A stretch of DNA of 59,525 bases from Opitutaceae bacterium (GTDB lineage: Bacteria > Verrucomicrobiota > Verrucomicrobiia > Opitutales > Opitutaceae). The DNA lies in contig JAEUGW010000048.1 in NCBI GenBank assembly GCA_016795565.1, forward strand, positions 1 to 59,525, written 5' to 3'. Position numbers and translations under genes: made by a program. Below, one piece after another: positions 55,144-59,525 of this stretch (within the stretch, counting starts at the first letter, position 1; each line of letters starts with the position of its first letter). Under the pieces are notes generated by a model. It searched no databases, was not told where the DNA came from, and saw nothing but the letters and a program-made list of their open reading frames with translations.

Positions 55144-57393
55144 ATGGCCACCTCCAGCAATCTCACCGGCACGCTGCGCCGCTCCCTGCTCATCAAGGTC
55201 ATCTCCAAGCCGGCCCCGAGCAAGGAGGACGTCAACACCGTCCTCGAACTCACCGCCAGCAAGGTCGTCGAGTCGCTCCAGGCCCAGTCCATGACGCTCT
55301 ACCTCGTCGAGGGCGGCGAGATCGCCTTCAAGCAGGTCTATTACTCCCCCACCCTCTGGGGCACCGACAAGGGCAAGGAAGTGACCTTCCGCGACACCAG
55401 CCGCAAGCTCCTCGCCCTCAAGCTCCCCGCCGGCACCGGCAACGTCGGCAAGGTCATCCAGACCGGCGAGCCCCTCTTCTTCAGCGGCAAGGGCGCCGAC
55501 GCCGCCACCCTCAAGAAGATGGACGTCGGCTTCGAGGTGAACTCCATGCTCACCGTGCCGCTCAAGACGAACATCGTCATCGGCGCCATCCAGGTCCTCA
55601 ACAAGGAGCCCTCCGCCGGCACCGGCGGCGCCTTCACCCCCAAGGACCTCAGCGTCCTCATCGAGGTCGCCGAATACTCCTCCACCCTCATCCAGCGCAT
55701 GCTGGACCCGAAGTTCCAGCTCACCCCCGAGGACACCGCCAAGTTCATCTCCAAGTTCACCGAGCTGCCCCTCGTCTCCAAGATCGACGACGTGGACATC
55801 GACGAGAAGCTCGTCGAGATCACGGGCGACGCCGTCATCCGCCGCGAGTGCATCTTCCCCTACAAGAAGACCGGCACCAACTCCTGCTCGGTGCTGATGA
55901 CCAACCCCCTGGACTACGCCAAGCGCGAGTCCTTCTCCCAGGCCACCGAGATGTCCATCGACGACGTCAAGGTCATCCCCGCCAGCCTGCTCGAGGAGCT
56001 CCTCAAGAAATTCTTCAAGACCGCCGCCGCCCCCAAGGCCGGCGAGCCCGCCGCCGAGGTGGACATCGACGAGGTCAAGGACCTCATCGCCGGCGCCTAC
56101 ACCGAGGGCGGCACCGGCGGCGAGGTCAAGGCCGCCGACCTCGAGAGCGAGGACTCCGCCCCCATCATCCAGCTCACCAACCGCATCATCGAGGACGCCT
56201 ATGTCTCCGGCGCGTCCGATATCCACATCGAGCCGATGGAAAAGGACCTCATCGTCCGCTACCGCGTGGACGGCATGTGCGCCGAGAAGATGCGCCTCCC
56301 CAAGCAGGTCGCCTTCGCCATGGTCGCCCGCCTCAAGATCATGTGCAACCTCGACATCTCCGAGCGCCGGTTGCCGCAGGACGGACGCATCGTCTTCAAG
56401 AAATTCACCAAGAAAAACATCGATATCGACCTCCGCGTCGCCACCGGCCCGATGAACCACGGCGAGAAGGTGGTCATGCGTATCCTCGACAAGGCCAAGT
56501 CCACCCTGCCCCTGCCCCAGCTCGGCTTCTCCGACTCCAACCTCGAGAAATACCGCGAGTGCGTCCGCCAGCCCTACGGCATGATCCTCCACTGCGGCCC
56601 CACCGGCTCCGGCAAGTCCATGACCCTCTACGCCGCCCTCGCCGAGATCAACACCCCCGACGTCAACATCCAGACCGCCGAGGACCCCATCGAATACACC
56701 CTCCCCGGCCTGAACCAGATGCAGATGAACAAGCAGATCGGCCTGGATTTCCAGCGCGCCCTCCGCTGCTACCTCCGCATGGACCCCGACATCATCCTCG
56801 TCGGCGAAATCCGCGACAAGGAAACCGCCCAGATCGCCTGCGAGGCGGCGCTCACCGGCCACTTGCTCGTCTCCACCCTCCACACCAACGACGCGCCCTC
56901 GACCGTTTCGCGTATGGGTGAGATGGGCATCGAACCCTTCAACATCTCCGCCGCCCTCGTCTGCGTGTGCGCCCAGCGCCTCCTCCGCCGCGTCTGCAAG
57001 AACTGCAAGGTGAAATACAAGCCCGAGGGCCGCGAGGCCGAGATCATCATGAAGGCCCTCGAGCTCACCGAGCCGCCCGAGATATTCAAGGCCGCCGCCG
57101 GCGGCTGCCACGTCTGCGGCGGCAATGGCTACAAGGGCCGCGTCGGCATCCACGAGCTCATGGTCAACTGCGAGGAAATCGTCGAGGCCATCAACAAGGA
57201 GGTCGAGGTCGCCGACCTCAAGCGCGTCTGCATGAAGACCGGCATGAAGACCATGCACCAGGACTCCATGCTCAAGGTCAAGATGGGCCTCACCACCATG
57301 GAAGACGCCCTCTCCAACGTCCCGGCCGACATGATCGCCGCGGACGGCGGCGAGGAAGCCGCCGAACCCAAGGCCAAGAAGCACGGCCACTGA
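55144..57393 (+). CDS. GspE/PilB-type secretion ATPase with N-terminal GAF domain
   Basis: 749 residues in three parts: a GAF domain (about 20-185), a GspE/PilB N-terminal domain (about 200-300) and the hexameric ATPase (about 345-720). Walker A is GPTGSGKS with K491, Walker [15 protein letters not shown], the His box [15 protein letters not shown]. The C-terminal tetracysteine zinc module is C-K-N-C and CHVCGG. It powers type IV pilus or type II secretion assembly. No pilC, pilT, gspD or pilin gene is in the window. GAF input is unusual and suggests ligand control. Confidence 0.92.
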   Translation: MATSSNLTGTLRRSLLIKVISKPAPSKEDVNTVLELTASKVVESLQAQSMTLYLVEGGEIAFKQVYYSPTLWGTDKGKEVTFRDTSRKLLALKLPAGTGNVGKVIQTGEPLFFSGKGADAATLKKMDVGFEVNSMLTVPLKTNIVIGAIQVLNKEPSAGTGGAFTPKDLSVLIEVAEYSSTLIQRMLDPKFQLTPEDTAKFISKFTELPLVSKIDDVDIDEKLVEITGDAVIRRECIFPYKKTGTNSCSVLMTNPLDYAKRESFSQATEMSIDDVKVIPASLLEELLKKFFKTAAAPKAGEPAAEVDIDEVKDLIAGAYTEGGTGGEVKAADLESEDSAPIIQLTNRIIEDAYVSGASDIHIEPMEKDLIVRYRVDGMCAEKMRLPKQVAFAMVARLKIMCNLDISERRLPQDGRIVFKKFTKKNIDIDLRVATGPMNHGEKVVMRILDKAKSTLPLPQLGFSDSNLEKYRECVRQPYGMILHCGPTGSGKSMTLYAALAEINTPDVNIQTAEDPIEYTLPGLNQMQMNKQIGLDFQRALRCYLRMDPDIILVGEIRDKETAQIACEAALTGHLLVSTLHTNDAPSTVSRMGEMGIEPFNISAALVCVCAQRLLRRVCKNCKVKYKPEGREAEIIMKALELTEPPEIFKAAAGGCHVCGGNGYKGRVGIHELMVNCEEIVEAINKEVEVADLKRVCMKTGMKTMHQDSMLKVKMGLTTMEDALSNVPADMIAADGGEEAAEPKAKKHGH

Positions 57394-57406
57394 TATTCCA
57401 GTAAGG

Positions 57407-57530
57407 CTTTAGCTTCCACCTGCCGCTACCGGGCAAAGCCTTACCTGAAATGCCTCATCATTGCGCGCCAGTAGTTTGCCCGTTTTCTCCCTCCATGAAC
57501 GTCCGCCCAGTAAGGCAATCAGGTAAGGGC
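57407..57530. repeat. Structured gap after pilB-like gene
   Basis: Contains GTAAGGCTTTAGC paired with GCAAAGCCTTAC, and TTACCTGA mirrored by TCAGGTAA. The latter hairpin ends 9 bases before the core GTTGGGC and could be the arm of an attC site, but no matching RYYYAAC left core is visible. Confidence 0.4.
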
Positions 57531-57539
57531 GAATAACAC

Positions 57540-57546
57540 GTTGGGC
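57540..57546 (+). other. Integron-type core site GTTGGGC
   Basis: Fits GTTRRRY and lies 12 bases before the ATG of a lower-GC small gene, the typical cassette boundary. Seven bases alone are weak; the degenerate attC 420 bp further on supports it. Confidence 0.4.
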
Positions 57547-57558
57547 GAAAGACTGACC

Positions 57559-57951
57559 ATGTGCTTCTTAATCCAAGATAATCTCGCTGGCTTCATTGTT
57601 GGCGTGGCGTCTTCGGCCGTCGTCTCGTGGATTTTCTACAGCAAGGGTAAGCACGACGCAAAGCGCCAGCACACGCACTCACAGATGGATTCTGTCCGGC
57701 TCGCCCTCGCTCGTTGCGACCCGACGCAGAAGGGCGCGGGACGCCGCGGCGACGATGGTCTCGAACCGACCGCGCACTGGCTTGGATGCATGATTGATGT
57801 TCTTCAGCGCACAGGATCGCCGAAGGAAGCCGATGCACTGCGAGGCTTGAAGGCGGAGATGGAACAGCTCATTCGTGACTTCGAGGCCACCCCAGAGGAC
57901 GCAATTCACCGCCTGAAGGGGAAGTGGCAGGATACGGCAGCCGTCTTATAG
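57559..57951 (+). CDS. Small membrane protein, unknown, probable cassette gene
   Basis: 130 residues from the ATG at 57559; the open frame also includes a TTG at 57541 that overlaps the core site. One N-terminal transmembrane helix (NLAGFIVGVASSAVVSWIFY) is followed by a soluble region with MIDVLQRTGSPKEADALRGLKAEMEQLI, probably helical. No family recognised. Base composition is lower in GC than in the housekeeping genes. It sits between a GTTGGGC core and a degenerate attC. Confidence 0.6.
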   Translation: MCFLIQDNLAGFIVGVASSAVVSWIFYSKGKHDAKRQHTHSQMDSVRLALARCDPTQKGAGRRGDDGLEPTAHWLGCMIDVLQRTGSPKEADALRGLKAEMEQLIRDFEATPEDAIHRLKGKWQDTAAVL

Positions 57952-57965
57952 ATGAGCCCCGAAAA

Positions 57966-58023
57966 GCCCAAGCAGTCGCCAGAGCCAACGCGCTTCGCGC
58001 GCGGCTCATCTTGAACGATCGGC
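57966..58023 (+). other. Degenerate attC-like site
   Basis: 58 bp. Left core GCCCAAG is one base from RYYYAAC; right core GATCGGC is two bases from GTTRRRY. Between them is an imperfect hairpin, AGAGCCAACGCGC against GCGCGCGGCTCAT, with unpaired adenines on the left arm, as in attC sites of the 57-60 bp class. It follows the stop of one small gene by 14 nt and precedes the next ATG by 7 nt. Confidence 0.5.
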
Positions 58024-58030
58024 AGGAAAA

Positions 58031-58522
58031 ATGACTGAAAGAATCAAATATGTGGCGATCATTGCGGTGCTTGCAATCGCGGTGGTCGCTTCCGCTTGGT
58101 GGGACGGCCACGCGGAGCTCAATTGGGAAATGAGGCAGCGAGCATCCTTTTGCAACGGATCGAACCCGCACGAAGTAGTGTCCCGCTGGAATGAGATTTC
58201 CTGGAATCCGTTCACTTGGCGCTCGCCGTTCAGCCGTAAGCTAGTCTTCGCACGTGCATCTGAAATTCAAGATTTCAGTGACGAAGGTCTGATCGCAGTG
58301 TCGGTTACGAGAGTGATAGACACGAAAGCACTACGAGTTCCCGAGGACGATGAGATCGCGCGCGCCATCTACTGGTTTGATCGAAAGAAACAGTTGGTCG
58401 CTCGGGTCGAGACCGATATGTTCTGGGTTCGAAGAAGCGAGAAGACGTATGAGCCAATCCAGAAGGGTTCGGATTCCGAAGCCATTCTGCTCTGGGCCGA
58501 AGCCAAAATTGGCCGAAAGTAG
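58031..58522 (+). CDS. Membrane-anchored protein of unknown function, probable cassette gene
   Basis: 163 residues: an N-terminal transmembrane anchor (about 6-24) and an outside domain rich in Trp and charged residues (WNPFTWRSPFSRKLVFA; VETDMFWVRRSEKTYEPI). No named family recognised. The codon choice is clearly less GC-biased than in neighbours to the left, suggesting recent acquisition. The 145 bp after it contain no clear attC site. Confidence 0.6.
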   Translation: MTERIKYVAIIAVLAIAVVASAWWDGHAELNWEMRQRASFCNGSNPHEVVSRWNEISWNPFTWRSPFSRKLVFARASEIQDFSDEGLIAVSVTRVIDTKALRVPEDDEIARAIYWFDRKKQLVARVETDMFWVRRSEKTYEPIQKGSDSEAILLWAEAKIGRK

Positions 58523-58667
58523 AAGGAAGCCGACCCAGCAACCACAGCACAACGCCCTTGCTCTTCTCCTAAACCTCTCATGTCATCTCCGCTCAACATA
58601 GCCCTGTATTTCCAAAGAAGCGGCCCCCACGCTCGCCGGGCATGGCTAATCTGAGTCGATCGCCACC

Positions 58668-59132
58668 ATGCTACTCCTTTGGCTCAACGGGATCATCGGG
58701 CTGATATTCGGGATCTTCGCCCTTACCAACACGATTTTCCCCTACGCAATTACGATTCCGGTTCTTCGGCAGTTGAAGACGGACCAGGTGTTGGTTCGTA
58801 AAATACCGAAGGTTCTCATACACTCATCGCCGATCATTTGGACGCTACTTTCGGCAGCGGTCGTATGCCTTTACTGGTCTTTCTTCCGCTCCTACCTCCC
58901 CGCGTTGGCAGTCGGATACGCTATTTCACTTTGTGGTGTTATTTACGGAATTTCTAAAGGGACAAAGAGGCAAGATATCGCACGTGACCTGGTTAAAGCG
59001 TATGAAGACTATTTCGATATGGAGAGGCTGCGCGAACATCCATTGTTTCATTCGCTCAACGCGGCCGAGCGAACGGCGCCGAGCGAACGGGGTCAGGCCG
59101 AGTCGCCGAGCGAACGGGGTCAGGCCGAGTAA
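58668..59132 (+). CDS. Small polytopic membrane protein, unknown, with repeat-derived C-terminus
   Basis: 154 residues with three to four transmembrane helices (about 3-30, 52-72, 76-95) and a charged cytoplasmic tail. The last 20 residues are two copies of PSERGQAE from a 27-bp tandem duplication that looks like RAYT-flank DNA. The native C-terminus has probably been replaced by this insertion. Lower GC than the housekeeping genes. No family recognised. Confidence 0.6.
   Translation: MLLLWLNGIIGLIFGIFALTNTIFPYAITIPVLRQLKTDQVLVRKIPKVLIHSSPIIWTLLSAAVVCLYWSFFRSYLPALAVGYAISLCGVIYGISKGTKRQDIARDLVKAYEDYFDMERLREHPLFHSLNAAERTAPSERGQAESPSERGQAE
59078..59131 (+). repeat. 27-bp tandem duplication at the RAYT left flank
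   Basis: Two exact 26/27-base copies of a unit containing CGAACGGGGTCAGGCCGAG, in frame with the preceding gene. GGGGTCAGG followed by ATATAACATTT is a sequence I recall upstream of many RAYT genes. Confidence 0.7.
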
Positions 59133-59180
59133 TATAACATTTAGCCTTGTTTGTTTCCGTTCCTAACTCAGCCTTCCGGC

Positions 59181-59525
59181 ATGGCCCGCAAGCTGCGCAT
59201 CGAATACCCCGGCGCACTCTACCACGTCATAAACCGGGGCAACTACCGGCAGGATGTGTTTACCAGTGTCGGCGCGGCCGAGGCCTTTGTCCGGACCCTG
59301 GCGGAGGCGACCGCGTTGCAGGGCTGGCGGGTGCATGCCTACGTGGTCATGCGCAACCACTACCATGTCGCGTTGGAAACCCCTCAGCCCAACTTGGTCG
59401 CCGGGATGCACTGGCTGCAGGGCACGCTGGCCTCGCGGTTCAACCGGTTTCGCAGGGAGCACGGACATCTGTTCCAAGGCCGTTATCACGCCCTGTTGAT
59501 CGAAGACACGGCGGCGCTGGGGCGG
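59181..59525 (+). CDS. REP-associated tyrosine transposase (RAYT), truncated by window end
   Basis: The first 115 residues are visible and the frame is open to the window edge. The N-terminus ARKLRIEYPGALYHVINRGN and the HUH motif H60-Y-H62 (RNHYHVALETP) place it in the Y1 transposase IS200/RAYT group; GHLFQGRYHALL is the following family block. The catalytic tyrosine (usually in a YVHLNP-like motif) would lie beyond base 59525. RAYTs cleave single-stranded hairpin DNA and are thought to spread REP elements, so it is the best candidate mobiliser for the hairpin repeats in this window. Confidence 0.92.
   Translation, partial: MARKLRIEYPGALYHVINRGNYRQDVFTSVGAAEAFVRTLAEATALQGWRVHAYVVMRNHYHVALETPQPNLVAGMHWLQGTLASRFNRFRREHGHLFQGRYHALLIEDTAALGR

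Noticed and set aside
54856..57390. 844-codon open frame antisense to the pilB-like gene
   Set aside because: Pure Gly/Leu/Asp/Val-biased shadow of a real gene with Walker and zinc motifs on the other strand.
57430..57546. Complete attC or attI site before the 57559 gene
   Set aside because: A right core and a hairpin arm exist, but no RYYYAAC left core at a fitting distance and no integrase gene; only the core is reported, at low confidence.
58523..58667. attC site after the 58031-58522 gene
   Set aside because: No GTTRRRY/RYYYAAC pair and no suitable hairpin could be found in these 145 bp.

Overview
The window is GC-rich bacterial chromosome with closely packed, mostly housekeeping genes. 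Shine-Dalgarno sequences are sparse, there is a long series of intergenic inverted repeats, and the gene set resembles Opitutaceae (Verrucomicrobiota). The taxon is an inference from protein style and gene content; no rRNA or tRNA gene was seen.

Layout. Bases 1-557 hold a small SWIM zinc-finger ORF followed by an integron-type attC site. Bases 650-11944 carry dgt, an S9 peptidase, DNA alkylation repair (ogt plus an AlkA-like glycosylase), an MgtE-type Mg2+ channel, threonine degradation (tdh-kbl) with cdd, a secreted PHP protein and an alpha/beta hydrolase. Bases 12037-22478 carry hisS, an HU/IHF protein, ubiE, an ErpA-type Fe-S carrier, a Ser/Thr kinase followed by rpoN, a lone receiver protein, an unusual 33-residue-repeat protein, eno and an RlmI-type methyltransferase. 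Bases 22713-30675 carry a dihaem cytochrome c, prfC, two small hydrolases, a GNAT enzyme, a lipoprotein, an amidohydrolase and a His-rich membrane protein. Bases 30974-39877 carry hemF-hemE-hemY, ileS, a DksA-like protein with a histone-H1-like tail, lspA and yicC. Bases 40073-49578 carry trpB, an RsbU/STAS pair, acnA, a peroxiredoxin, tyrS and a secreted metallopeptidase. Bases 49656-57393 carry a DUF1338 (HglS) enzyme, a Gdx/SugE exporter, opcA-zwf, yraN and a GAF-PilB ATPase. From 57540 the base composition falls: three unknown small genes lie in an integron-cassette-like layout, and the window ends inside a REP-associated tyrosine transposase (RAYT).

Gene cooperation. tdh and kbl turn threonine into glycine and acetyl-CoA. 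hemF, hemE and hemY are three late haem steps in one cluster. OpcA is expected to assist Zwf at the entry to the pentose phosphate pathway. The STAS protein and the RsbU-type phosphatase form two thirds of a partner-switching circuit. The kinase and rpoN are probably co-transcribed.

Most unusual content. (1) About a dozen intergenic elements share one plan: two hairpins of about 17-24 nt in inverted relation, separated by 2-4 or 22-25 nt, with complementary ends. The two hairpins of one element differ by compensatory base-pair changes while loop and termini stay constant. (2) Phase-locked degenerate tandem tracts with 6-, 7- or 8-nt units usually occur as mirror pairs around intergenic segments. 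They reach into coding sequence, giving HemF an internal insert and its C-terminus, and LspA its N-terminus. (3) A RAYT gene at the right edge is a plausible mobiliser of REP-like DNA. (4) attC-like sites lie at both ends of the window with no integron integrase visible.
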